Of a stretch of 64,000 nucleotides of DNA, positions 1-12,200 are shown piece by piece. The translations under genes and the position numbers were made by a program. The stretch lies in contig CM077644.1 in assembly GCA_039707465.1 (NCBI GenBank), positions 101,819,375-101,883,374 of the forward strand. Reading direction: 5' to 3'. The notes beneath the pieces were generated by a model. That model saw only the letters and a program-made list of their open reading frames with translations. It was not told where the DNA came from and did not search any database. The DNA is from Rhabdophis nuchalis. Lineage: Eukaryota; Chordata; Lepidosauria; Squamata; Natricidae. Every line of letters begins with the position of its first letter. Within the stretch, counting starts at the first letter, position 1.

Positions 1-1388
1 TGATTTTATAAATGTGTATAGCCAGGTAATAGCATCTGGAGGCTAACATTGCACATTTACCCTTCCTTGTTTTTCTAACATTCATTTGAAAAGACTTCTA
101 GCATAATTAATTTTCTCTATCCCTAAAATATTTTAGAAATCTTTCTTTGTCCCTAAGATATTTTAATAGCTGCAAGCAACCACAAGACAGAGCATATATT
201 ATCTTTATATAAAAGGTTCAGGTGAAATAGAAAAACAATGTATACTTAGTTTTATTTATATTTTAAGTGGAATATTATGAAACGTCAGTAAGTAAGCAAC
301 AGCCCTGAAATTGTCTCAGATTTGAATAGTCAACTGGGATAGGATGTCTCAGTGGAGTCTTACACTTTAAAAAATGCATTAACAGTTACCAGGTGAAAAA
401 CATATTGCCATGTCAAAACGTATAGTTCCTTTAATCCTGATTATAATACAGACCTTGGCCAAGATGATTATCTGGACTGAAATAGATTGGGGATAGCTAG
501 ACCTCACATTCCCATCTAATGAATACAGGGTTATGGCAGGCCAGTTAAGGACTGGCTGCTGGACAAAAAGGAAAACTGAGTAACTGGGCAAAAATTCAAG
601 AACAGCACACAAGAATGGGACAGTATTATTCCCTTGGCATGCTGAAACCTCCCTCTATTAGGTTAGCAACTTAATATAAAAAAAGACTTCTCTGGAATCT
701 GAAAATTAGTATTGCAGCTGATTTGGAAAAGCTGTGGTGAGTGACTGGTTCTTAATATCATAAATTTGCTGCCTATTTCAGAAATCCTACACCTTTTGTT
801 TTGCTTATCCCATTCCTCATCTGAACTGAAGGAGGAATATAACAATTTTCAACAGTAAATGTAACATGTCCTAATGTACTTCGGTAGCTGGAATAGGTTC
901 TGTTCCATTTATCAGTTGGCCCTTAGAGATGTGAACTATTTGAAACAAAGTATTAACCTCAATTCATAAGTCGAGCCCACTGCGGGAATAAAGGAAGATT
1001 AAAATCCAAGCAGTCTTGAAAAGAAATTCACCAATTGTCATCAAAATGAATTGCTTTTATTTACCGCAAAGGAAGCTAACTTTGAACTTCAGCCAATCCA
1101 CTCTCCAAAAAAGAAAGATAATAAGCTTTTAAATTTTTCAGTACATATGTGCACACAAATACACAATATATTGAATAATTTATCTACTTATCAATTAGGA
1201 CTATTAGTTCTGGGGATTTTTTTCTCCCAATAAGTGTTCATATGGACCACTTAAATAGATGTTTGAATATGTGCATATGGATACACTCACAGGCCAGAGG
1301 CTACTCTCTAAAACTCTTCCAATACTGACCATATTCAGCGAATTATATGGATGCTTTCTATCCTAACAAGTTTCTTAATTATTCTAGA
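1..1388. other. CAMSAP2 intron 2, AT-rich, nothing recognised
   Basis: Only short chance frames occur. The next CAMSAP2 exon was looked for and not found. Confidence 0.6.
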
Positions 1389-1730
1389 TAAAGGTTCCCC
1401 TGTACATGTGTGCTAGTTGTTTTCAGCTCTAGGGGATGGTGCTCATCTCCATTTCAAAGCCAAAGAGCCAGCGCTGTCCAAAGATGTCTCCTTGGTCATG
1501 TGGCTAGCACGACTAAACGCCAAAGGCGCATGGAGCACTGTTACCTTCCCATCAAAGTGGTCCCTATTTTTCTACTTGCATTTTTACGTGCTTTTGAACT
1601 GCTAGGTTGGCAGAAGCTGGGACAAGTAGCGGGAGCTCACTCCGTTACACAGCACAAGGGATTCTAAATGCTGAACTGCCAACCTTTCTGATCAACAAGC
1701 TCAGCATCTTAGCCACTGAGCCACTTTAAC
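1389..1730 (-). mobile_element. Sauria-type SINE
   Basis: A nearly full-length copy in reverse. The 3' end AAAGGTTCCCCT is at the left. The Bov-B-like tail region follows, then the tRNA-like head, whose complement reads GGCTCAGTGGCTAAGATGC, at the right. It shares its whole length with the copies at 34122 and 35189. It lies in CAMSAP2 intron 2. Confidence 0.82.
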
Positions 1731-2157
1731 TGTCTAGAACAGGATAAATCTCTAGCTGACGAACAAGCTGGTTTAAAGGAGGACAAGAACTGTGTGATCC
1801 CACTGTTTGTAACAGAGCAATATATGCATGATTACACTTGTCCCAATATTAATTTAAAGTCAATTTCTGAGTTTAACTCCAGGGCCAGAGACCGGAGAAA
1901 TTGTTCAATTCTTCTATAGATCAAAAATTATTTTGTCCAATCAAGATGTTGCAAAGGAAAATATACTCTAATCAGTGACCAGAGTACAGATGCCACTATA
2001 ATTAAAAAATAATGGAGAGGCTTACTATAAAATTGTTAAATGTATACCTATTCTGTAGATATAATTCAATTAGTAGTTGCTTGAAATTCAACTTCACAAG
2101 AGAACATCTATGGAGGTTCTCAGTCATCCATAGTTGTCCTGAAGGTGTTTTTTCAAG

Positions 2158-2373
2158 AGACAATTGGACTTCATTTTTCCTTGAAGACATTTTCCTTCTC
2201 ATCCAAGAAGCTTCTTCAGCTCTGACTGGATGGTAGGGAATGGAAGGATTTATATTCCTTGCAGACAGCTGGTCATATAAATCCTTCCATTCCCCACTAT
2301 CCAGTCAAAGCTGAAGAAGCTTCTTGGATGAGAAGTGAAACATCTTCAAAGAAAAACAAGCCCAATTTGCCTC
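2158..2373. mobile_element. Foldback element: nearly 100-bp inverted arms
   Basis: Arms 2158-2255 and 2276-2373 are inverted copies with scattered mismatches (core CCAAGAAGCTTCTTCAGC on both sides; GGAATGGAAGGATTTATAT next to the loop). The loop is about 20 nt. The outer flank TCTATGGAGGTTCTCAGTC resembles that of the palindrome at 63120. Confidence 0.75.
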
Positions 2374-2468
2374 CTGAAAAAGCACTGTTGGTTCAGAAGA
2401 GAACATTTTTAAGGAGTTCATATCTGTTTATGTTTATAGAAGACAGCAAGAAATAGGAGCCCATAGAT

Positions 2469-2839
2469 CAGTGATGGCTAACCTTTTTTGGCTCATGTGC
2501 CAAAAGCGGGGTGAGTGCAGGGGGGTCATACGTGGGCGTGCCACACCCATAATGCTATGTGCTGACCCCCTGCTTTTGGCATGCTTTTTCCACCCTCCCC
2601 AGGCTCCAGAGGCTTTCTAGGAGCCTGGGAAGGGTGAAAACAGCCTCCACCCCACCTCCAGATGCTTCAGGAGCTTCCCTGGAGCCTCCAGAGGGAGAAA
2701 AACGGCCTCAAAAGAAGGCCTAAATTAGCTGGCCAGCGCACACATGCGCACTGGAGCTGACAGGGCAACGCCTCACGTGCCCTAAGAAATGGCTCCGCGT
2801 GCCACCTGTGGCACCCGTGCCATAGGTTCGCCATCACTG
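2469..2839. mobile_element. hAT nonautonomous element (371 bp) with perfect 8-bp TSD
   Basis: The terminal inverted repeat is CAGTGATGGC at the left and CCATCACTG at the right. CCATAGAT is duplicated exactly at 2461-2468 and 2840-2847, which fixes the limits and the superfamily. The interior is GC-rich with no ORF. Confidence 0.9.
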
Positions 2840-3031
2840 CCATAGATTGTTCTTGGAGATCTCTCTTAAATTGATAAAAATGAAATTTACAGGATGAGAA
2901 AAATGTTTCAGTTAAGAAGCTGGTGCCAAATTTCTTAACAATTCATAAAAATGTAACAAGATAGCCATTTATTGGTTGTGGCTTTTTATATCTGTGAATT
3001 TTTCTGATACTTTTTGTAACATTTTATGCTA

Positions 3032-3404
3032 CACAGTTAGTCCTCAATTTACAACCACAATTGATCCCAACATTTCTGTTGCTAATTGAGTCTTTTGATA
3101 AGTGAATTTTGCCTAATTTTTACAACTTTTCTTGCCACAGTTGTGAAGTGAATCACTGCAGTTGTTAAGTTAGTAACACAAAGGGAATCTGGCTGTCCCA
3201 TTGACATTGCTTGACAGAAGGTTGCAAAAGTGGATCACATGACCCCAGGACACTGTGAGCATCATAAATATGAGACAGTTGCCAAGTGTCTGGATTTTGA
3301 TCTGGTTACCATGGAGATGCCGCAATGGTCATAAACATAAAAATGAATGTAAGTCACTTTTCTCAGTGATGTTCTAGTGTCAAATGGTCTTTAAAAGGAC
3401 TGTT
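3032..3404 (+). mobile_element. TIR MITE of the AGTCCTCAA family (copy 1)
   Basis: It starts AGTCCTCAATTTACAACC and runs through conserved blocks AATCACTGCAGTTGTTAAG and GATCACATGACCCCAGGACA. The terminal pattern and TA flanks suggest a Tc/pogo-like nonautonomous element, but the family is not assigned here. Confidence 0.7.
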
Positions 3405-3568
3405 GGTTCGCAAATATGAGTGCATGTGCCGTGTCTGCGCATGCACACAACCTGCAGCACATGCGCAGTGCTCACACATTACTCCTGGGCAGGTGGGAGG
3501 AGCCTCCCGCAGCCACCACTACCAGTTCACCCAAACCGGAGAGAACCGGCTGAATACCACCTCTGCTT
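3405..3568 (+). repeat. Unclassified GC-rich repeat ending ACCACCTCTG
   Basis: GCGCATGCACACAACC, CATGCGCAGTG, then AACCGGAGAGAACCGGCTG and ACCACCTCTG. The right end matches that of the segment at 54000-54456. It may be the right part of a TIR element; the left terminus is not found. Confidence 0.5.
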
Positions 3569-4711
3569 ACAATGGTTAAACCCCTTTATCACCAAAGTTC
3601 ATTAGGAGGTTCCTTCTGCCATTGTTTCTATAATTTCCTTTGTTTGCATTGTCCTATTGATTTAGAGTTTGCTCATGTATAAAAAGAAGGCATTAATACT
3701 TTTATCAAAATGTATCAAAATGATGTAGAAGGGGAAAGTATAGCAAGGTAAAGAGAGAGAAAAACCTGTGATACTTTTCTCAATTCCAGAATTTACAATG
3801 AAGTGTTCTTGCCCTTTTGCCTGTTTTCTTATGCTTTCGATGTCGTTAACAATCCTTTATGGACCAAGCTTTATTTCATAGGGTTGCTCTTCTCTCTAAT
3901 CTATCATTTAAGCAGATTACCTGAGCAGGTGGCTTTATCTGGATTTTATGTATGCATGCATTTCCCCCATGAAGCATATGTGTTTATGCTTAGGTTTCTA
4001 ATTCATTGCATTCTTACCAAAGATCTTAGTAAAAAGTTTTTCATTTATCCAATTTTAGTTTATTTTGAATAGGGAAATGTCCTCGAGCTTTTTTGGTGGG
4101 AGGGTTGTTTAATTATTCTAAGACATGCTATGTGTCTCTTTCCCTGCACCATCAAAAAAGTCTTACTCATAATGAATTGTTCGCACAGCTATTCTCCCAA
4201 ACAATTATGCTGGGCACAGAATTGTTGAGTACTGCAAAGAATGTTGGCAATACTCCCGAGCTGCCTTCTGTGCCAGCTAATTGGAAGCAGTTGTTATCCC
4301 ATACCAAATTCTATCCTTTTTTTTTTTTTGTAACCACACACTGGATAGAAAAACTAAACATAGATATCAAACATTCTTGGACTAAATTCTGGATTTTAAA
4401 AGCTCTAACTTTTCATCCTTTCTGTCACTAAAAATCCAGATTACATCAACTGAATTATATAATCAGTTTAAAAACATCAGTACTTCTCAATAGTGCTACC
4501 CCTTCATCCAAAACGCAGAATAAAATACTATGTATCTGCTATAATATTGACTCTAATCTACACTGTTCATTCAGATAAACAGATGCTGATTTTAAGGCAA
4601 GTACTTGGCAAATACCTGAGTCATGGCATCAGAAAAAGTCATTGAAATATTTCCACTATGTTTGTATTTCTACATTTGCATGCAGTTACTTACAACCGTA
4701 ATATTCAAACT

Positions 4712-4924
4712 GAATAGCAGTAGCAATTGCACTTAGATTTACTTCATAGTGCTTTACAGCCATAAGTGGTTTACATATTGCCCCCAACAATCTGAGTCCT
4801 CATTTTACTGACTTTGGAAGGAGGGAAGGCTGAGTCAACCTTGAACTGATCAGAATTGAACTGCTGGCAGTCGGCAGAATTAGCCTGCAATATTGCGTTC
4901 AAACCACTGTGCCACCACGGCTCA
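4712..4924 (-). mobile_element. tRNA-derived SINE with an L2-like tail (old copy)
   Basis: On the minus strand it starts GGTGGCACAGTGGTTTGAAC (tRNA-like) and runs through AAGGTTGACTCAGCCTTCC and AAAATGAGGACTCAGATTG. It ends in CACTATGAAGTAAATCTAAG. The 3' part matches the fragment at 52925-53047. Confidence 0.7.
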
Positions 4925-5146
4925 TAACCTGTTTAAAATAGTTATTTGATATCAACAGCTTCCAACCCAAAATTTAAATAAAATATGCAAAGCCATTTCA
5001 ACATGTTTTAATCTAAGTATAAATGAACAGATCTATATGGACAGGTAGGTTACACTGTTTTAATCAAATCATGGGAAATTGGAACCAGGCTTAGACTAGA
5101 TTCATTTAAGTCATCCAATCATGCCTAAATTGTCCCACTGATTTAC

Positions 5147-5700
5147 AATACAATAATACAATAGCAGAGTTGGAAGGGACCTTGTAGGTCTTCTAGTTCA
5201 ACCCCCTGCGTGGGCAGAAACCTTATACCATTTCAGACAAATGGCTATCTAACATCTTCTTAAAGACTTCCAGGGTTGGGGCATTCACAACTTCTGGAGG
5301 CAAGCTGTTCCAGAGGTTAATTGTTCTAACTGTCAGGAAATTTCTCCTTAGTTCTAAGTTGCTTCTCTCCTTGATTAGTTTCCACCCATTCCTTCTTGTC
5401 CTGCCCCCAGGTGCCTTGGAGAATAGTTTGACTCCCTCTTCTTTGTGGCATCCTCTGAGATATCGGAACACTGCTATCATGTCTCCCCTGGTCCTTCTCT
5501 TCATCAAACTAGACATACCCAGTTCCTGCAACCGTTCTGCATATGTTTTAGCCTCCAGTTCCCTAATCATCTTGGTTGCTCTTCTCTGCACTATTTCCAG
5601 AGTCTCCACGTCTTTTCTACATCGTGGCGACCAAAACTGTATGCAGTATTCCAAGTGTGGCCTTACCAAGGCACTATACAGTGGCATTAACACTGTATTA
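5147..5700 (-). mobile_element. CR1 non-LTR retrotransposon, 3' end with remnant ORF2
   Basis: A reverse-oriented 5'-truncated CR1. From 5693 to 5223 on the minus strand a 156-codon open frame gives the CR1 ORF2 C-terminus ([41 protein letters not shown]). It is followed by the CR1 3' end (TTGGAAGGGACC region) and an ATTGT-type tail. No active enzyme is encoded, since only the region after the RT core remains. Confidence 0.9.
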
Positions 5701-6026
5701 ACACTGATTTAATTGCACTGACTATTCTTACTAAATATGAATCCAAATGTGTATAAGCGAGACAAAAAACTAAAATAAATATACAAAACACCCATCTTTT
5801 TCAATTATCAAGATTTTTCAACTGGAATGATTCAAGCTATGAGGGGCAATAGTAAAGACCTATATCATTCACCTATTCAACTCTGTAGCTATTTTATATC
5901 TTCAGTTTATGATATTTTACTTGCCAATTTATTAAAACAGTGGGGGGGGGGAACCTTGTAGTGCTGCTAAGAGTACTAATACTGCAAGGAGCAATCAACA
6001 AATAACGCAGAAATGCCAACACTCAC

Positions 6027-6286
6027 CATCTGAATAGGTTTCTTGTGCAAGTCTCTCTCTGTTACCAGTTTCTCCTGGTCTGTAACATAGAGGCCTTTTT
6101 GTGCCAAAGCTTGGATAACAGCATCATGACCCAGGAGTGGCTTGGCAGCATCGCTCTTCAGGATGAGACTTCCCGCACGACAGTAAAGTTCTGCAGACAG
6201 CAGCAAGTTAACCACAGGAGGTTTAATATGTTCCTGGTCATACTGATCTGTATAAAATGGTTCTCGAAGCTCCTCCGGTATATTTT
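6027..6286 (-). CDS. CAMSAP2: CAMSAP2 coding exon 2
   Basis: This exon is 260 nt. On the minus strand the acceptor is a T-rich tract ending CCAG|AAAAT at 6287/6286. The donor is CAGATG|GTGAGT at 6027/6026. It encodes [18 protein letters not shown] through [10 protein letters not shown] and ends in phase 0. Near-identity to mammalian CAMSAP2 in this stretch indicates strong constraint. The next exon (starting SAHLAMIDTL in mammals) was looked for in 1-6000 and not found. Confidence 0.95.
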
Positions 6287-9200
6287 CTGGAAAAAAACAT
6301 ACATGTCTTGAGTTAAAAATGATTAATTCTCAGAACAAGTACATAATCTGTTCTAAATCATCATAATACATTAAAATGACTTCATACTGTAATTGCTGTA
6401 ATATCAGCATAAATGCCTAAATTCCACTAAATTCCATATTCAAACTATGTGCAAAATTTGTGTCTAGAAATGTAAAACAATTTAATAACAGAGGTTCTAA
6501 AAAGTAAGACATAAGTAAAAGAGAGTTTGAAAGAGAATCTGGCTGTATTGGAATTGAAAAAGGAATTTTGTTTGATATTTAGAGCAATTCCAGAAGATTC
6601 GGGTGAAGATATTAAATAAAAGGTTATTTACAGGTTAAGAATTTTTTTTAAAATTGGGATGATGATTCAGAGGCAGAAATCTATATAAATAAAAATGTAA
6701 CAAGAGTTTGTTCAAAACCACTAATCTCCGAAAGTACTGCACTGATCACTTCCAAATTTTCACACAACGTTCCTTTCAAGTATGGCACCAATGATATATA
6801 TAGATTGTGTAGATGTCACACCTGTGCCAGGTACACACAACGGAAATGTAAAAAATTGTAAAAAAGATAGGTAGATGGATACAGAGAGAGCAGTGGGCCA
6901 CCCGTATTATGTCATCCTTTATGACATAAAATACTCTGTCCATAAGATTCAAGGAGAAATACAGTAGGTAGGTAGGTAGGCAGCTATAGGGATAGAGAGA
7001 GGGAGGGAGAAATGCAGTAAGTAGGTAGGTAGGTACTGTAGTTAGAGGGAGAAATAAAGTAGGTAGGTAGGTAGGTAGGTAGGTAGGTAGGTAGGTAGGT
7101 AGGTAGGTAGAGGGAGAGAGGGAGAAATACAGTAGGTAGGTAGGTTGGGGGTTATATGGTGGTTGTGTGTATGTGTTTGTGTGTGCAAGTGTAGATCTAC
7201 ACACAGATTGGTTGGCCATTTAACCAAACTGGGCCACAGCAATGCGTGGCCGGGAACGGCTAGTTTATAAAATATATAAAATAAATACAAGATTTGCAAG
7301 AATAAGAAATACAAAATATGAAACCAGCAGAGGTTTCAACTGAATTCTGTCAAGAATTTAAACATCTGTAATAAAATGATATATTGGAAGTGAGGCGGAG
7401 ATAGCTTCAGTATATACATCTCTTAGACATTCTTTTTCTTTCTCTCTCTCCCTATCCAACCACAATCTATTGGAGTGACTCTTCTAATTCTTTCAAGAAT
7501 TAAAAAAGTGTTGAATAAAAACCTATTTTAAATTCAATTTATAAACTTTTATAGCAGCTATAATATGAAACCCACACCATTAAATAAATAAAGATGTCAC
7601 ATATGCCAATATGTAAAGATGCCACATAATAAGTTAATAAGTTCCCCAACATGCTGGTTTACTCCATGGAGAAGAGAATTCTACGAGTCTGTGTCAGAAG
7701 TGATATAATATAGAAACAGTGTACTACTTCAGTAAGAACAGGACAGCTGTGGAAACAAGGCCTACTTGTTAAATTTATGACTTGCCAATTCAACTCTTCA
7801 GCCTGGAATATGAAGAAACATAAACTATACATGACAGAACTACTACATAAATTAACAGGTTTAAGAAGGTGCTTTGAAGACTGAAGTTGGATGACTTCTT
7901 TAAACTCTGCCAGCACTATCTGCCTTTTCAAATACCTCTGACTGGCTATAATAACTGAAAAAAATATCAGGTCAAATGATTAAAACACTTTTCTCACCCA
8001 AAAGTTGCAAATAATAATAATAGTCTGATCAAGAATCTTTCAAATCATTAGGAGTGACTTATATAAACACCAAAACATGTTAGAACAGTATTAACAAAAA
8101 ATGTTCTGCAATGTATAAAATATTATGAATCTTTTAGGCACACAGTTAAAACAAGTCCTTCCCTTGTTAGAAGCTGAATCTTTTTTTTTGCCCTAAAACA
8201 CACATTAATCTTCAGCCTGGTGCATCTTTTGGACTCTGCCAGTTATTATCAATAAAGATTATTTTTAGTGAAAGACTTATTACAATTCTTTTTGATGAAT
8301 ACTTGGAACAAGTAAGAAGATGAGAATTGCAAATATACTTGCTTTTTCCAATCTAACACTTTGAAGGACTAAGTCATTTGAACTTTTATTGCACAAATAT
8401 TTCACTGAAGGCACAATCTTTCACATTCAGGTAAAAAATAAGGGAAATTGATAAAGTAAACTTATATTTTTAACAGATTAACAGAGTTGGAAGGGACCTT
8501 GCAGGTCATCTAGTCCAACCCCCTGCCCAAGCAGGAAACCCTACATCTGCCTCTACCTAGGATGGAACTCACAACCTCCTGATTGGGAGGCAAGAGCTCC
8601 ACCTCTATATAGTATTTGATTTTAGATATTTTTATTATTATTGACATTGACATTGAGTCTTTATTGATTAGTCCTTGGGCCATGTCAAAGTGCAAATTTC
8701 CAGAAACAAATTATTACTAAAATTTGATAAAAGCAATTTAAAATGGAATTTGATAAAATACAATTTAAAATGAAATTGGAATAGAATAAAATAATTTAAG
8801 ATGTAGATAAAATATGATAAAATTATATTTCGGTGTCACCCTTGGAATCTACCCCACATATGCAGATCTCAACCGAACCATTTTGTTTAAGTACTGGGCT
8901 CTGTTAAATGTTATTTTCAGGTTCTGGCCACACATAAGGTAAGTTGTTTTGATATGGGAATCCCAATGGGTCATTTGTTTGGTATATAGACCAAGGTACC
9001 TGTCTCTCACCCCCTTACCCAAACAACAGTCAAATAGGATGTGAGCCAGGTCTTCTACCTCTGAGGCAGACGCTCAATGCAGGGTATGGAATGGAATCTC
9101 CCATAACTGACCCTTGCGTCAAGCTGTTTGAATCTTGCTCACATACGGTAAATATTTCCCTAAGGTGTTTTGGCAGTTTTTATTAGAATATGCAATCTTA

Positions 9201-12200
9201 TAAAGTTTTTTAATTTTGCTTTTAATTTTTTTTGTAAAGCAAATTAAAAATGTAAACATGATTTTTTTTTGTCCTGAACCTCTTTTCAATTTGTCCCCTT
9301 TTCATGTTCGTCCTCCCTCCCTCCCTCCCTCCCTCCCTCCCTCCCTCCCTTCCAAGAAAATATGGCCACCCCATACTTAGTTTATAAGTAGCGTAAGAAT
9401 AATCTTATAACATTTTTTGGGGGAAATTCCCTAAATTATTTAGTTGAGGTAGATTTTGACATTTAGCGCCATGATTATGGTTCCCATAATGTCCCAGATG
9501 TTCATTCTGGTGAGGATTATGTGATATGAATGTAACACTCTCTGAGCAGACTCAGTAAGCTCCGAGTGGTGCATGTTTTATCCTCTGACATGTCTATATA
9601 AAAATATCTTCCATCAATTTTTGTTGCAGCTAGCACAGGTCATCCAAAGGTAAATAATTTTTTACTTAAAAAAAACCCTATGCCACTTTTAAAACCAAGT
9701 CCTTTAAAGTGTATTTCCACAAACAAAAGGAATACAGTGCTAACAATTTCAAAATAATCACACAACTAAAGCTACACTACTCCTCCCTATATCTAAGCTA
9801 GTTAAAATACACACAAACACACTGCAATTAATACAAGCATAAGCCCTTTAAGGCACAGATGTGAACTTTGCACTGAATCACACATGAAAGCATGTGTATT
9901 GTCTCACTTATAAAAACAGCTAAAAATGCAAGTAAGTCAAATGAAATGCATTTGCCTGAACGTACATGATGTTCTCTTTACCCTATAGCAGTGATGGTTA
10001 CCTTTTAGGCACCAAGTGACAAAAAGGGAACTTGTGCGTGCTTGCTCATCGGGGGCACGACCTGGAAGAGGAGCTGCCCAGTGCACATGTGTGGGCCAGA
10101 AACTGGAACTTCTGGTTTCCGGTGCATGAATGCGCACCAGGCAGCTCCTTTTCCAGTTTCTGGCGCACATGTGACGTGATGATCAGCTGGCCGGCCTGCA
10201 TGTACATGTGCACGCAAAAACTGGAAGACCAGCGCTTCCAGTTTCTGGCACTGCTGCATGCGTGAAGGCCAGCTGATCGTCACGCACACATGCATGCCAG
10301 AAACCCGGAAGAGCAACGGGAAAGACAGCGCATGCCAGGAGATATAGCTCTGCATGCCAATTCGGGCACACATGCTATAGGTTCGTCATCGCGGTCCTAT
10401 AGCTTACTATCATATTTAATGTAACGATGTTGTGAGTTAGCATGATTTGTCCCTCAAATGTTGAAGTCTTTTGGTTTTGCTTCATTAATGCCTAACATAC
10501 TTTCTTGGCATTGGACTCAGTCTCTGAATCTGATTTTGAAGAAGCTGCTCCAGCAGAACCTATTGGGATGTCAGCCTCAGGAGACACAAAGCCAAGAATC
10601 ATCTGAGACTCATCAAACCAGCATTAAGATGATGACATTTGGCCTCCCAGCCCTGCACCCAGCAAGTAGAGCAAAGAGCAGGGGGGGGGGGAGAGACACA
10701 CACTATGAGACTCCTTGCCAAGCAAGGGAATAAATCTCTTGATTAAAGACTGCAGCATGATTTAAGAGGCAACTTTAACCCATGTTCCTGTGCTGGAAAC
10801 AATTGATTTCCTGCTTTGGTGTGTCATTCCTGTGAACCCTACTCATGAAACTCTGATATTGGACTGGCTATCAAATCCGACTTGGTTATTTGATATTCTG
10901 ACTGGATTTGACTTCTCTTCTGTGCGTTCCTACTGAAAGTGAAACTACCCAGGCAAGTTCTCTTGTGCACAGACTCTGTTTGGTTTGCATTCCTTGACTG
11001 CTGTTATCTCCTAACTTTGAGTAAATTGCTAATCTCCATAGCAACAGTGGAATGTGTAATTGAAACCTGAAGCGGGACAAATATATAAATGAATTTGGGA
11101 AAAGAACACAAATCACTTGTTTGATTTGACTGACAAGGGTATTAATAAACCACAATAGCTCTTCTTCCTTTGTCCTAAACGATTAGTTTAATACTATAAT
11201 AATTTATTTCCAATAAACAGTACAGGTAAACAAGATGGATTTATATTAAACAAAACCTAAATGTGAAATAGGATAGATTATTATAAAACTATTTTTTATT
11301 TAACCAAATAGAATGAAAATTGAAAGGCAGCCTAATTTTTGTTGCTGTTTTAAGTTTTGTTCTTTGTGAATACTTGGCATTGTCATGTCTACTTGACTTC
11401 AGATGTTATATTTAAGCTAAAGTAAATATTCATGTTCATAAATTTTGGACAATTTCTGGATCCCCTATGTCTCCAGCCCCTTTTCCGTGGCTTTGATAAA
11501 GACCAAGCTTTTGTAAGCCACCTAAAACTTGGTGAGTAGACAGCATACAACTTATTGTAATAAATAAATGGGGGTTTATGGTAGTACAACAGGCTCAAAA
11601 AAATCAGTAAAATTCTTTTTAACTTCATGAAAACTGTATGCAGCACTGTCCACGGAGAAAGTAAAAAAATCAAGATGAGAGTCTTGACAGTGTAATGGAA
11701 GCTCTGCGCCTTTTTGTACATATGCCAATGTGGGGGTCCTTAGTGCTCTCTAAATTGGCTGTTTTCTTGCAGACATTTCATCACTCAACTAGGTAACAAC
11801 ATCAGTGCTATTTGTCAACATTGCATAAATGTACAAAGAGGCAGGGCTTTGATCACTGTACCATAATTGCCAGGTTGACTTTAAAAAAAATCCCTGCAGT
11901 TGCCATTGATTTTAGGTTAATGAGTTGGCATTAAGGAAGAAACAATCCAGTATTTAAAATAGTGAGTAACAAATAGCTTTCTGAAATACAGATCTTCAAT
12001 TCATATTCATTGTAAATATTGGATACTCAGGCATTCTTATTTCCACTTTCATAAAAACAGAACCTGCATATGGTATTAAAATGGGCATTTTTACAGTAAG
12101 TTTCTTTACAGCATGAAGGGATTTATGAAAAAGCTCTCAATTCAAGTTCACAGTTCACTAGGAAGTCCATACTAAATTTGGTAAATGAATGCTCTGTGGC

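Noticed and set aside
1..6000. CAMSAP2 coding exon 3
   Set aside because: I looked on the minus strand for the expected SAHLAMIDTLMMAYT region and found nothing similar, so it is outside the window.
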